Positions 27,027 to 36,064 are shown, counted from the first letter of the stretch. The stretch: DNA of 64,000 nt from Geodermatophilus aquaeductus (GCF_900182545.1 NZ_FXTJ01000002.1:62001-126000), one strand, 5' to 3'. The notes: generated from the letters alone by a model not told the origin. Program-made: numbers and translations.

Positions 27027-28637
27027 ATGACCCACCCGTCGTCCACCCCTGCCGCCGGGCCGGACACCCCGGCCGCGGAGCCCTACGAGAAGCGCTGGCT
27101 GGCCCTCGGCGTCATCGCGATGACCGTCCTGCTGGTCATCCTCGACGCCACGATCGTCAACATCGCGCTGCCCGCCGTGTCGGCGCCCGAGTCCGAGGGC
27201 GGACTCGACATCAGCGCGGCGACCCAGCAGTGGATCGTCACCGCCTACACGCTGACCTTCGGCGGCTTCCTGCTGCTCGGCGGGCGCATCGCCGACTTCT
27301 GGGGCCGCAAGCGCACCTACCTCGTCGGCGCCGCCGGGTTCGCCGTCGCCTCCGCGTTCGGCGGGCTGGCCCAGAACGAGGCCATGCTCTTCGGCGCCCG
27401 CGCGCTGCAGGGCGTCTTCGGCGCACTGCTCGCCCCGGCGTCGCTGGCGCTGCTGACCGTGCTGTTCACCGACCCGAAGGAGCGCGCCAAGGCCTTCGGC
27501 GTCTACGGCGCCATCGCCGGCGGCGGGTCCGCGGTCGGCCTGCTGCTCGGCGGCGTCCTCACCGAGTACGCCGACTGGCGCTGGTGCTTCTGGGTCAACC
27601 TGCCGGTGGCGCTCCTGGCCATCGCCCTGGCCATCCCGTTCGTGCCGGAGAGCAAGGCGCCCGGCGACACGAAGTACGACATCCCCGGCGCGATCGTGAT
27701 CACCCTCGGGCTGGCCGCGATCGTCTACGGGTTCACCCGGGTGGCCGAGGCGTCGCAGACCAACGCCGCCGAGGCCGCGGCGGCCAACCAGCAGGCGGCC
27801 GCGCAGGGCAACCCGGCCCTGGTCACGCCCGAGAGCGGCTGGACCGACGGCCTGGCCTGGCTGTTCATCGTCGGCGGGCTGGTGCTGGTGGCGCTGTTCG
27901 TCGTGCTGGAGCTGCGCACCCGCAACCCGCTGCTGCCGATGCGCATCGTGCTCGACCGCAACCGCGGCGGCGCGTACCTGACCTCGACGCTGGTCGGTGC
28001 GGGGCTCATCGGGGCCTTCTTCTTCCTCAGCCTGTACTTCCAGCTGGTGCTCGGCTACGAGCCGCTGGTGGCGGGGTTGGCCTCGCTGCCGACCACGCTG
28101 GGCGTCTTCATCTCCGCCGGTGCGGCCAGCGCGCTGGTGCCGCGGGTGGGGCCGAAGCCGCTGATGGTGCTGGGCGGCCTGCTCGCCGCCGGCGGGCTGT
28201 TCACGCTGTCGTTCGTCGGCCTGGACACCGGGTTCTGGGAGCTGCCCTTCCCCGGCCAGCTGCTGCTGGGCCTGGGCCTGGGCTTCACCTTCGTGCCGCT
28301 GTCCAACCTGGCGCTCGTGGGCGCCGGGGAGCACGACGCCGGGGCCGCGAGCGCGATGCTCAACGCCACGCAGCAGGTGGGGGCCTCGATCGGCACCGCG
28401 GTGCTGGTCTCCCTGTCGGTGGGGGCCGCCAGCGCGTACACGGCCGACCTGTTCTCCTCGGGCGCGCCCCCGCAGGACCCCGCGACCGCCGGTCTCGCCG
28501 CGCAGGTCGAGGGCTACACGACGGCGTTCACCTGGGCCGCCGCGCTCTTGGTGGTCGGCGCGATCGTCGCCGGGCTGCTGATCAAGGCGACCAAGGACGA
28601 CGTCCCGACCGGCGACACCGTCGTCCACGTCGGGTAG
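27027..28637 (+). CDS. DHA2-family (EmrB/QacA) MFS multidrug transporter
   Basis: A 536-aa, 14-helix drug-proton antiporter. DHA2 signature motif LDATIVNIALPAV in helix 1 (D1), GRIADFWGRKRTYL in the 2-3 loop, and AIAGGGSAVGLLLGGVLTEY (motif C) in helix 5. It carries an unusual Ala/Asn/Gln-rich external insertion near residues 245-275. No dedicated regulator is adjacent. ATG with GAGGAC upstream. Confidence 0.92.
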   Translation: MTHPSSTPAAGPDTPAAEPYEKRWLALGVIAMTVLLVILDATIVNIALPAVSAPESEGGLDISAATQQWIVTAYTLTFGGFLLLGGRIADFWGRKRTYLVGAAGFAVASAFGGLAQNEAMLFGARALQGVFGALLAPASLALLTVLFTDPKERAKAFGVYGAIAGGGSAVGLLLGGVLTEYADWRWCFWVNLPVALLAIALAIPFVPESKAPGDTKYDIPGAIVITLGLAAIVYGFTRVAEASQTNAAEAAAANQQAAAQGNPALVTPESGWTDGLAWLFIVGGLVLVALFVVLELRTRNPLLPMRIVLDRNRGGAYLTSTLVGAGLIGAFFFLSLYFQLVLGYEPLVAGLASLPTTLGVFISAGAASALVPRVGPKPLMVLGGLLAAGGLFTLSFVGLDTGFWELPFPGQLLLGLGLGFTFVPLSNLALVGAGEHDAGAASAMLNATQQVGASIGTAVLVSLSVGAASAYTADLFSSGAPPQDPATAGLAAQVEGYTTAFTWAAALLVVGAIVAGLLIKATKDDVPTGDTVVHVG

Positions 28638-28650
28638 TCCCGCCCGCCCC

Positions 28651-28684
28651 GGCGCCCGCGTCCCCGCTCGGGGGCGCGGGCGCC
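28651..28684. terminator. terminator between convergent MFS and CtaG-like genes
   Basis: A 15-bp stem with one G-U pair: GGCGCCCGCGTCCCC (28651-28665) and GGGGGCGCGGGCGCC (28670-28684), loop GCTC. It lies 13 bases after the MFS stop. Confidence 0.7.
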
Positions 28685-28704
28685 GTCGCGTCAGCAGGGT
28701 CGCG

Positions 28705-29667
28705 TCAGGAGCCGGAGCGGGCGGCCATCGCCCGGAGCCGGGCGTTGTAGGCCTCGAGCTCGGCGTCGTCGGTGCGCACGGCGGCGCGGTCGAGGCGCCG
28801 GCCGCGGCGGTCCTCCGAGCCCATCCAGCTGAAGAGCACGACGGCCAGCACCAGCACCGTCGGCAGCTCACCGAAGGACCAGGCGATGCTGCCGGCGGTG
28901 TTCTGGTCGGCGAGCGGGTCGACGCCCCAGCCGGCGGGCGGCTCGGCGAAGGTGCGCACCACCAGCGACGACGACATCATGATCGCGACGCCGAAGAAGG
29001 CGTGCAGCGGCATCGGGATCAGCAGCTCGAGCATCCGCCCGGCGTGACCCACCTGCCGCGGCCACGGGTCCTGGGCGAGGATCGGGCCGAAGAACAGCAG
29101 CCCGGTGACGGTGAAGTGGGCCAGCATGAACTGGTGGCCCACCGGGTCGTCCATCAGCGCGTCGAAGACGGGCGTGAAGTAGACGCCGTAGAGGCTGACC
29201 AGGAACAGCGGCAGCGTGAAGAACGGGTTGGACACGAAGCGCGCGAGCCGGCTGTGCAGCGCGTCCAGCAGCAGCGCCCGCGGGACGCCGGCCAGTCCCC
29301 TCCCCCGCGGCAGCGACCGCAGCGCCAGCGTGACCGGCCGGCCGAGCAGCAGGAGCAGCGGCGCGACCATCGACAGCACCATGTGCTGGGCCATGTGCAC
29401 GCTGAACAGCACCATGCTGTAGCCGTTGAGCCAGGTGCCGGTGACGGCGAACAGCGACAGGCACCCGGCGACCCAGGACGCCGTCCGCCACCACGGCCAG
29501 GCCACCCCGGAGCGGCGCAGCCGGACGAGGCCGACGGCGTAGGCCAGCACGCCGAGCAGCGCGAGGACCGGCAGCACCGACCACGCGTCGAGGTGGGGCA
29601 GGAACACCCGTCCCCACGTGGGTGGCTCGCCGGGCACCCACATGCCCGAGTGGTGCCCGTGCTCCAC
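28705..29667 (-). CDS. CtaG/Caa3-type cytochrome oxidase assembly-like membrane protein
   Basis: A 320-aa integral membrane protein with seven or eight helices. It has the caa3_CtaG pattern of conserved His in VHMAQHMVLSMVAPLLL and FMLAHFTVTGLLFFGP. Homologues are linked to copper or assembly of haem-copper oxidases. GTG at 29667 follows GGAGGT five bases away; the long frame upstream would read dispersed element copy C and is rejected. Cytoplasmic tail rich in charged residues. Confidence 0.88.
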   Translation of the reverse strand: MEHGHHSGMWVPGEPPTWGRVFLPHLDAWSVLPVLALLGVLAYAVGLVRLRRSGVAWPWWRTASWVAGCLSLFAVTGTWLNGYSMVLFSVHMAQHMVLSMVAPLLLLLGRPVTLALRSLPRGRGLAGVPRALLLDALHSRLARFVSNPFFTLPLFLVSLYGVYFTPVFDALMDDPVGHQFMLAHFTVTGLLFFGPILAQDPWPRQVGHAGRMLELLIPMPLHAFFGVAIMMSSSLVVRTFAEPPAGWGVDPLADQNTAGSIAWSFGELPTVLVLAVVLFSWMGSEDRRGRRLDRAAVRTDDAELEAYNARLRAMAARSGS

Positions 29668-29727
29668 CGCTACCTCCGGTCCGGTCGGTCGTGCGCTCCC
29701 CACTGTCCCACTCGGGACCCGACTGGG

Positions 29728-29792
29728 CGGCCCCCTCGCAGGGGCCCGGCCCGAGCGGAGCGAGGGATGGGGGGCGAGGGGGTCCTTCGTCA
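29728..29792 (-). repeat. dispersed palindromic element, copy C
   Basis: A 65-bp element between the CDF and CtaG-like genes. Outer arms CCCCCTCGC (29731-29739) and GCGAGGGGG (29774-29782). It ends GGTCCTTCGTCA, with TCA (29790-29792) being the stop codon of the CDF gene. The loop GAGCGGAGCGAGGGATGGGG is related to those of copies A and B. Confidence 0.72.
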
Positions 29793-30755
29793 GTCGTGGA
29801 CGGGAGCCTCGTGGCCGGCGTGCGCCTCGGCCTCGATCTGGAAGGTGCAGTGGGCGACGTCGAAGTGGTCGCCGAGGCAGGTGCCGAGCGCGTCGAGCAC
29901 CCGGCCGCCGTGCCCGGCCGCGAGCGCCTCGTCGGTGACGACGACGTGCGCCGACAGCACGGGCAGCCCCGAGGTGATCGTCCAGGCGTGCAGGTCGTGG
30001 ACGCCGATGACGCCCTCCACGCCGAGGACGTGCGCCCGGACCTCGTCGAGGTCGACGTCGCGCGGCGCGGCCTCGAGCAGCACGTCGAGGGACTCCCGCA
30101 GCAGCGCCCACGCCCGCGGCAGCACCAGGCAGCCGATGAGCAGCGCGGCGATCGTGTCGGCCGGCGTCCACCCGGTCAGCGCGACGACGCCGGCGGCGAC
30201 GAGGACGGCCACCGAGCCGAGCGCGTCGCCGAGCACCTCCAGGTGCGCGCCGCGGACGGCGAGGGAGCCGCGGCGGCCGCGGTGCAGCAGCGCCAGGCCG
30301 GTGAGGTTGGCGGCCAGCCCGACACCGGCGACGGCGAGGACGACCCCGGAGGTGATCTCCGGCGGGTCGGCGATCCGGCGCACCGCCTCGACCAGCACGA
30401 CCACCGCGACGACGGCCAGCAGCAGCCCGTTGGCGACGGTGGCGAGGATCTCCACGCGCTGCCAGCCGAAGGTCCGGCGGCCCCGCGCGGGGCGTTGCGC
30501 CAGGGTCACCGCACCGAGCGCCAGGCCCACGCCGAGCGCGTCGGTGGCCATGTGGCCGGCATCGGCCAGCAGCGCGAGCGACCCGGACACCAGCGCCCCG
30601 ACGACCTCGGCGACCAGCACGGCCAGCGTCAGCCCGAGGACGACGGCCAGCCGCCCGCGGGAGGCCCCCGCGACGGTGGCGTGCCCGTGCGCGTGACCGT
30701 GCGCATGGCCGTGCGCATGGCCGTGCGCATGGCCGTGCGCGTGCCCGGCTCCCAT
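29790..30755 (-). CDS. cation diffusion facilitator (Zn-type) with His-rich N-terminus
   Basis: A 321-aa CDF transporter exporting divalent metal in exchange for protons. Six helices; helix 2 has LADAGHMATDALG and helix 5 HLEVLGDALGS, the HD/HD site typical of zinc (CzcD/ZitB-type) members. The cytoplasmic C-terminal domain contains VIGVHDLHAWTITSG. The N-terminus is a run of Gly-His-Ala-His units from a 12-bp tandem repeat. Strong GGGGAGGTGG site before ATG at 30755. Confidence 0.93.
   Translation of the reverse strand: MGAGHAHGHAHGHAHGHAHGHAHGHATVAGASRGRLAVVLGLTLAVLVAEVVGALVSGSLALLADAGHMATDALGVGLALGAVTLAQRPARGRRTFGWQRVEILATVANGLLLAVVAVVVLVEAVRRIADPPEITSGVVLAVAGVGLAANLTGLALLHRGRRGSLAVRGAHLEVLGDALGSVAVLVAAGVVALTGWTPADTIAALLIGCLVLPRAWALLRESLDVLLEAAPRDVDLDEVRAHVLGVEGVIGVHDLHAWTITSGLPVLSAHVVVTDEALAAGHGGRVLDALGTCLGDHFDVAHCTFQIEAEAHAGHEAPVHD
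30679..30746 (-). repeat. tandem 12-bp repeat encoding (GHAH)n
   Basis: Imperfect tandem copies of CCGTGCGCATGG, about six units, inside the 5' end of the CDF gene, translating to alternating Gly-His-Ala-His. Such repeats can expand or contract by slippage, changing the number of metal-binding histidines. Confidence 0.85.
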
Positions 30756-30791
30756 CGGCCCACCTCCCCCTGCAGTGTCCTCCGGACGGCG

Positions 30792-30824
30792 GCGCCCCCG
30801 CCCGGACCTGCCGGGAGGGGGCGC
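30792..30824 (-). terminator. terminator of the M23 peptidase gene
   Basis: A 14-bp stem with one mismatch: GCGCCCCCGCCCGG (30792-30805) and CCGGGAGGGGGCGC (30811-30824), loop ACCTG. It begins 24 bases past the peptidase stop on the minus strand, upstream of the CDF gene. Confidence 0.65.
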
Positions 30825-30847
30825 GCCGTCGGGTGCGTGCGGGGACG

Positions 30848-32134
30848 CTAGATGGCGACGCCGCGGTCACGCAGCCACGGGATCGGGTCGATCTTCTCGC
30901 CGCCGATGCCGCCGACGTGCACCTCGAAGTGCAGGTGCGGGCCGGTCGACTGACCGCGGTTGCCGAGCAGCGCGATGGTGTCGCCGGCGCGGACCACCTG
31001 GCCGGGCTGCACGAGGATCTCCTCCATGTGCCCGTAGACGGTGACGTCGCCGTTCTCGTGCTGGATGTAGACCACGTTGCCGTAGCCGCTGGCCGGGCCG
31101 GCCTCGAGCACGACCCCGTCGGCCGCGGCGTACTCGGGCGTGAGCATGGGAGCGGCGAGGTCGATGCCGGCGTGCAGCGTGCCCCAGCGCGCACCGAAGG
31201 TGCTGCTCAGCCGGGCGCCGGCCACGGGCAGGACGGTCCGCGGGCGGGCGGCCTCCGCGGCCGCGGCGGCGGCGGCCTCCTGGGCGGCGCGGTCGGCGTC
31301 GGCCTGGGCCTGGGCCGCGGCGGCCTCCTGCGCCTCGCGGGCGTTGCGGCTGGCGGTGACCTCGCCGAGCAGCACGGCGTCGGAGCGCAGGGTCGCGGCC
31401 TCGGCGGCGGCGGGGAGGTCCTCGTCGCCGATGCCGAGCTCCTCGGCCACGCTCACCGAGTGGCTGACCGCCCCGGGGCCGTCGGCCTGGGCGACGCGGT
31501 CGCCGATGGAGAAGGAGCCGATGCCGACGGCGCCCACGAGCGCGGCGGCGAGGTAGAAGGCCGGCCGGCGGCGCGGCAGCCGCAGCAGCCGGGCGATCTC
31601 CCGGTGCCGGCCGTGCCCGGCGACGACGGTGACGGGGACCCGCTCGGCGTCGCCGGCGTCCGCGGTCTCGTCGGCGGCGTCCGCGGGGAGCTCGACGGGG
31701 TCGGCCGCGACGGCGGCCAGGGCCTGGGCGTCGGCGGCGCCGCTCAGGCCGGCGAGGTCGGCGACGGCGGCCACCGGCTCGGCGGAGCGCAGCTCCTCGG
31801 CGACGTCGGTGCCGGCGGGGTGGCCGACCGAGGTGTCGACGACGTTGCCGGTGACCACGACGGTCCGGACCTCGAGGTCGGCTGCGGGTGTCGCCGCTGC
31901 GGCCGCGGTGCGCCGGGAGGGCGTCGGGCGGGGGCTGGGACGGCGGGCGGGACGGGACTCCCCGGTCGGCGACGTCTCCCCCTGACGTCGGTACGGGGTG
32001 GGCCTCGAGGCCTCCGCGGCGCCGGCGGGTCGCCGTTCGGGCGACGCCACCGCTGCCTTCCGGAGGGGAGTACCGGCCGCGGGGTGCGCTGCCGTCCCTC
32101 CGTCGAGGAGGCGGTCGGGGTGGAGCTCGGTCAT
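30848..32134 (-). CDS. M23-family cell-wall endopeptidase (LytM domain)
   Basis: A 428-aa murein hydrolase-type protein. A long disordered Pro/Arg/Ala-rich cytoplasmic N-terminus (to about residue 175) precedes one transmembrane helix (FYLAAALVGAVGIGSF), a coiled-coil Ala/Glu/Gln region, then the LytM domain: ARWGTLHAGIDLAAP (zinc H..D) and STGPHLHFEVHVGG (HxH). Both metal motifs are intact, so it is probably active outside the membrane. ATG at 32134; the longer frame into the 5' region is not supported. Confidence 0.88.
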   Translation of the reverse strand: MTELHPDRLLDGGTAAHPAAGTPLRKAAVASPERRPAGAAEASRPTPYRRQGETSPTGESRPARRPSPRPTPSRRTAAAAATPAADLEVRTVVVTGNVVDTSVGHPAGTDVAEELRSAEPVAAVADLAGLSGAADAQALAAVAADPVELPADAADETADAGDAERVPVTVVAGHGRHREIARLLRLPRRRPAFYLAAALVGAVGIGSFSIGDRVAQADGPGAVSHSVSVAEELGIGDEDLPAAAEAATLRSDAVLLGEVTASRNAREAQEAAAAQAQADADRAAQEAAAAAAAEAARPRTVLPVAGARLSSTFGARWGTLHAGIDLAAPMLTPEYAAADGVVLEAGPASGYGNVVYIQHENGDVTVYGHMEEILVQPGQVVRAGDTIALLGNRGQSTGPHLHFEVHVGGIGGEKIDPIPWLRDRGVAI

Positions 32135-32451
32135 GCACCTGACTTCCGTCGGGGACAGGGACGTCGTGCTGTGCCCGGGGGAGCGGGCGGGGCCATGTGG
32201 AGGCGAGGCCCATGTAAACACGCCGTGACCGTTACGTGATCTGGAGACCTGGGTACGGCGGACCAGATGTGTGACGCGGGCCACGGACCTGCACCGTTGT
32301 CGTTCGACGCCACGTCGAACTGATGTCACTCAGCGTGAGGGACGCGCCGGTTGAGCGTTGAACCAGGAGCGATCAGGCCCACAGCGGGCACGAGGGCCCT
32401 GGACACCCCGTCCGACGCCGTTCCCCGCACTCGATCCGAGGAGAGGTTCTC
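32135..32451. promoter_or_regulatory. 317-bp divergent control region
   Basis: No gene fits. It holds a 19-bp dyad GTTCGAC-GCCAC-GTCGAAC at 32302-32320 and, on the minus strand, GTCACGGCG at 32221-32229 with GTCACACAT nearby (32269-32277), resembling the GTCACAGCG-type MtrA sites of mycobacteria that control cell-wall hydrolase genes. The region serves the M23 gene on one side and the alcohol dehydrogenase on the other. Both site calls are tentative. Confidence 0.4.
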
Positions 32452-33633
32452 GTGCGCGCAGTCACCTGGCACGGACGTGCCGACGTACAGGTGGACACCG
32501 TCCCCGACCCGACGCTGCAGGAGGACACCGACGTCATCGTCGAGATCACCTCGAGCGGCATCTGCGGGTCCGACCTGCACCTGATCGAGGTGATGGCGCC
32601 CTTCATGACGAAGGGCGACGTCATGGGCCACGAGCCGATGGGCGTCGTCCGCGAGGTCGGCTCCGCGGTGACCGCCGTGAAGCCCGGCGACCGGGTCGTC
32701 GTGCCGTTCAACATCTCCTGCGGGACCTGCTGGATGTGCTCGCAGGGCCTGCAGTCGCAGTGCGAGACCACGCAGAACCGCGAGCAGGGCTTCGGCGCCT
32801 CGCTGTTCGGCTACACGAAGCTCTACGGGCAGGTGCCCGGCGGGCAGGCCGAGTACCTGCGGGTCCCCTTCGGCAACACGCTGCCGATCAAGGTCCCCGA
32901 GGGCGCGCCCGACGACCGCTTCGTCTACCTCTCCGACGTCCTGCCCACCTCCTGGCAGGCGGTCCAGTACGCCGCGACGCCGCCCGGCGGCACGCTCCTC
33001 GTGCTGGGGCTCGGGCCGATCGGCGACATGTGCACCCGCATCGCTCACCACCTGGGCATCGAGCACGTGTACGCCGCCGACGTCGTCCCGGAGCGGCTCG
33101 CCCGCGCCTCGGCACGCGGCACGAACGTCATCCGCTCGACGAAGAAGGACGACGTCGTCCAGGCGATCCAGGACGCGACCGCCGGCCGCGGCGCCGACGC
33201 CGTCATCGACGCCGTCGGCATGGAGGCGCACGGCTCGCCGCTGGCGCAGATCGCGCAGAAGGCGACCGCCGTCGTGCCCGACGCGGTCATGGAGAAGGTC
33301 ATGCAGGTGGCCGGCATCGACCGCCTGGCCGCGCTGAACACCGCCATCGACGCGGTGCGCCGCGGCGGGACGATCTCGCTGTCGGGCGTCTACGGCGGGG
33401 CCACCGACCCGTTGCCGCTCATGCGCATGTTCGACAAGCAGGTCCAGCTGCGGATGGGCCAGGCGAACGTGTGGCGCTGGGTGCCCGACATCCTGCCGCT
33501 GCTGGTGGACGACGACCCGCTCGGCGTCGACGACTTCGCCACCCACCGCGTGCCGCTGGAGCAGGCGCCACAGGCCTACGCGAACTTCCGCGAGAAGAAG
33601 GACGGCGCGGTCAAGGTGCTGCTGCAGCCCTGA
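32452..33633 (+). CDS. zinc-dependent alcohol/formaldehyde-type dehydrogenase
   Basis: A 393-aa MDR oxidoreductase. Catalytic zinc ligands lie in SSGICGSDLH and MGHEPMG; the structural zinc lobe is CGTCWMCSQGLQSQC; the Rossmann motif is VLGLGPIGDMC. The long insertion after the cofactor domain (QKATAVVPDAVMEKV) resembles the glutathione-independent formaldehyde dehydrogenase group, but the real substrate is not defined. GTG with AGGAGAGG site before it. Monocistronic, followed by a hairpin. Confidence 0.9.
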   Translation: MRAVTWHGRADVQVDTVPDPTLQEDTDVIVEITSSGICGSDLHLIEVMAPFMTKGDVMGHEPMGVVREVGSAVTAVKPGDRVVVPFNISCGTCWMCSQGLQSQCETTQNREQGFGASLFGYTKLYGQVPGGQAEYLRVPFGNTLPIKVPEGAPDDRFVYLSDVLPTSWQAVQYAATPPGGTLLVLGLGPIGDMCTRIAHHLGIEHVYAADVVPERLARASARGTNVIRSTKKDDVVQAIQDATAGRGADAVIDAVGMEAHGSPLAQIAQKATAVVPDAVMEKVMQVAGIDRLAALNTAIDAVRRGGTISLSGVYGGATDPLPLMRMFDKQVQLRMGQANVWRWVPDILPLLVDDDPLGVDDFATHRVPLEQAPQAYANFREKKDGAVKVLLQP

Positions 33634-33650
33634 CCCGGCTGTGACCACAC

Positions 33651-33688
33651 CCACCGGCGGCGCCGGGCATGTCCCGCGCCGCCGGTGG
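33651..33688 (+). terminator. terminator of the alcohol dehydrogenase gene
   Basis: A 13-bp perfect stem, CCACCGGCGGCGC (33651-33663) with GCGCCGCCGGTGG (33676-33688), around a 12-nt loop whose GGG/CCC can extend the hairpin. It lies 18 bases past the stop. Confidence 0.72.
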
Positions 33689-33766
33689 CTTGCCCCTGGG
33701 TAGGACATCCCCGGACGACGACGTCCGCGCTCCCCCGTCCGTCTCGTCGTCCCCCTGGAGTCCCCC

Positions 33767-34996
33767 GTGCCCCGTGGCCTGCTCGCGCTCGCGATCGGCG
33801 CCTTCGGCATCGGCACCACCGAGTTCGTCGTCATGGGCATGCTGCCCGAGATCGCCGACGGCCTCGGCGTCTCGGTGTCGGCCGTCGGCCTGCTCATCTC
33901 GGCCTACGCCGTCGGTGTCGTCCTCGGCGCCCCGACCCTCACCGCGCTCGGCGTGCGGTTCTCGCCCCGCCAGACCCTGGTGGCGCTCATGGTCGTGTTC
34001 GTCGTCGGCAACGCGCTGTCGGCGGTGGCGCCGACCTACGAGACCCTCGCCGCGGCGCGGGTGCTCACCGCGCTGGCACACGGGTCGTTCTTCGGCGTCG
34101 GCGCGGTCGCCGCCCGCAGGCTGGTGCCGCCGGAGCGGGCCACCCAGGCGATCTCGCTGATGATGGTCGGGCTGACGCTGGCCAACGTCGTCGGCGTCCC
34201 GGTGGGGACGTTCGTGGCGCAGCAGCTGAGCTGGCGGCTGGTGCTCGGCGGGATCGCCGTCATCGGCCTGGTCACCATCGCCGGGCTGCTGGCCTGGCTG
34301 CCGGCGGGCACCGGGGAGCGCGGCGACCTGCGCGCCGAGCTCGCCGCCTTCCGCCGCGGGCAGGTGTGGCTGGTGCTCGGCCTGACGATGGTCGGCTTCG
34401 CCGCGCTGTTCTCCGTCTACAGCTACGTCAGCCCGATCCTCACCGACCTCGCCGGCCTCCCCGAGGGCTGGGTGACGCCGGTGCTGGCGCTGTTCGGCGT
34501 GGGCACGACCGTGGGCACGCTGGCCGGCGGCCGCCTCGGCGACCGGTTCGGCTGGTCCTTCGTCGTCGCCGGGCTGCTCGCCACCGCGGCGCTGCTGGCC
34601 ACCTTCTCCTTCCTCGCCCGCTCCGCCGTCGCCGCGGTGGTCCTGCTCGTGCTGTTCGGCACCGTGGCCTTCGCGATGGGCCCGGTGGTGCAGAACGGCG
34701 TCATCGAGGCCGCGCGGGTGCGCGGCGGCAGCCTGGTGTCGGCGGCCAACCAGGCGGCGTTCAACGTGGCCAACGCCGTGGGTGCGGCCCTCGGCGCGCT
34801 GGTCCTCTCCCTCGGCCTGGGCTACACCGCACCCATGTGGGTCGGGGCCGTCCTCGCGCTGGCGGGCAGCGGGCTGGCGCTGGTGGCGCTGCGGTCCGAC
34901 CGGCGGGAGACCGCGCGGGTCGCGGCGGACGTCGGGGTCTGGCGGTCGGAGGTCGGGACCCGGCTCACCGCGGGTTCGATCGCGCACGACGGGTAG
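33767..34996 (+). CDS. AraJ/YdhP-like MFS efflux transporter
   Basis: A 409-aa, 12-helix MFS protein of the DHA1 type. The family opening ALAIGAFGIGTTEFVVMGML is characteristic of arabinose-efflux-like proteins, with GRLGDRFGWS in the C-half and a repeat-like GAALGALVLSLGLG. Substrate unknown. GTG start. The aldo/keto reductase gene follows 9 bases after the stop, so the two are probably cotranscribed. Confidence 0.9.
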   Translation: MPRGLLALAIGAFGIGTTEFVVMGMLPEIADGLGVSVSAVGLLISAYAVGVVLGAPTLTALGVRFSPRQTLVALMVVFVVGNALSAVAPTYETLAAARVLTALAHGSFFGVGAVAARRLVPPERATQAISLMMVGLTLANVVGVPVGTFVAQQLSWRLVLGGIAVIGLVTIAGLLAWLPAGTGERGDLRAELAAFRRGQVWLVLGLTMVGFAALFSVYSYVSPILTDLAGLPEGWVTPVLALFGVGTTVGTLAGGRLGDRFGWSFVVAGLLATAALLATFSFLARSAVAAVVLLVLFGTVAFAMGPVVQNGVIEAARVRGGSLVSAANQAAFNVANAVGAALGALVLSLGLGYTAPMWVGAVLALAGSGLALVALRSDRRETARVAADVGVWRSEVGTRLTAGSIAHDG

Positions 34997-35005
34997 GAGT
35001 CGGTC

Positions 35006-35899
35006 ATGACGACGACGACCGCCGAGAGGTCAGGACAGTTCGCACTCGGGGACCGCACGGTCCACCGGCTCGGCTACGGCGCGATGCAGCTGGCCGGCCC
35101 GCACGTGATGGGACCGCCCGCCGACCGGGACGCCGCCGTCGCCGTCCTGCGCCGGGCCGTGGAGCTCGGCGTGGACCACATCGACACCAGCGACTACTAC
35201 GGCCCGCACGTGACCAACGAGGTCATCCGCGAGGCGCTGCACCCCTATCCCGAGCAGCTGACCATCGTCACCAAGGTCGGCGCGCGGCGGACGCCCGAGG
35301 GCGAGTGGCCCGAGGCCCTCTCCCCCGACGAGCTGCGCCAGGCCGTGCACGACAACCTCGACCACCTCGGCGTCGACGTCATCGACGTGGTGAACCTGCG
35401 GATGCCCGGCTTCGCCGCGCCCGTGGAGCGCTCGCTGGCCGAGCCGTTCGAGACGCTGGCCGAGCTGCAGCAGCAGGGGCTCATCCGCCACCTCGGCGTC
35501 TCCAACGTGACGACGCAGCAGTTCGCCGAGGCGCGCGCCATCGCGCCGGTGGTGTGCGTGCAGAACCACTACAACCTCGTGCACCGCGACGACGACCCGA
35601 TGGTCGACGCGCTGGCCCGCGAGGGTGTCGCCTACGTGCCGTTCTTCCCGCTCGGGGGCTTCACGCCGCTGCAGTCGGCGGCGCTGGAGACGGTGGCGCG
35701 GCGGCTGGAGACCACGCCGATGCAGGTGGCGCTGGCCTGGCTGCTGGCGCGCTCGCCGAACATCCTGCTCATCCCGGGGACGTCGTCGGTGGCGCACCTG
35801 GAGGAGAACCTGCAGGCCGCCGCGCGCGTGCTCGGGCCGGCCGAGCTGGAGGAGCTCGACCGCATCGGCGGCACCGGGGAGCCCGACGTCGACCTCTGA
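35006..35899 (+). CDS. aldo/keto reductase
   Basis: A 297-aa NADPH-dependent TIM-barrel oxidoreductase. Catalytic Asp/Tyr are in HIDTSDYYGPHV, Lys in TIVTKVGARR, and the usual active-site His position reads VVNLRM, so Asn replaces His as in one subgroup. HLGVSNVT and IPGTSSVAHLEENL are the cofactor-binding loops. TAGGAGT precedes the ATG. It follows the MFS gene closely; a metabolite reduced and exported together is possible but unproven. Confidence 0.92.
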   Translation: MTTTTAERSGQFALGDRTVHRLGYGAMQLAGPHVMGPPADRDAAVAVLRRAVELGVDHIDTSDYYGPHVTNEVIREALHPYPEQLTIVTKVGARRTPEGEWPEALSPDELRQAVHDNLDHLGVDVIDVVNLRMPGFAAPVERSLAEPFETLAELQQQGLIRHLGVSNVTTQQFAEARAIAPVVCVQNHYNLVHRDDDPMVDALAREGVAYVPFFPLGGFTPLQSAALETVARRLETTPMQVALAWLLARSPNILLIPGTSSVAHLEENLQAAARVLGPAELEELDRIGGTGEPDVDL

Positions 35900-36064
35900 C
35901 CGCGGGGCCACGGACCCCCGCCGGCGGTGGCCGGGGGGGACGGCCGGGAACCGTCGGGGTGTGCGATCGAGGCCCGATCGGGGCCTGGAGCTGCTACTTT
36001 GCGCCCCTCCCGGGTGCAGCGTCGCACCTCCGGTCCTGGTCGTCCCTGCACCCGAGAGGCACGC

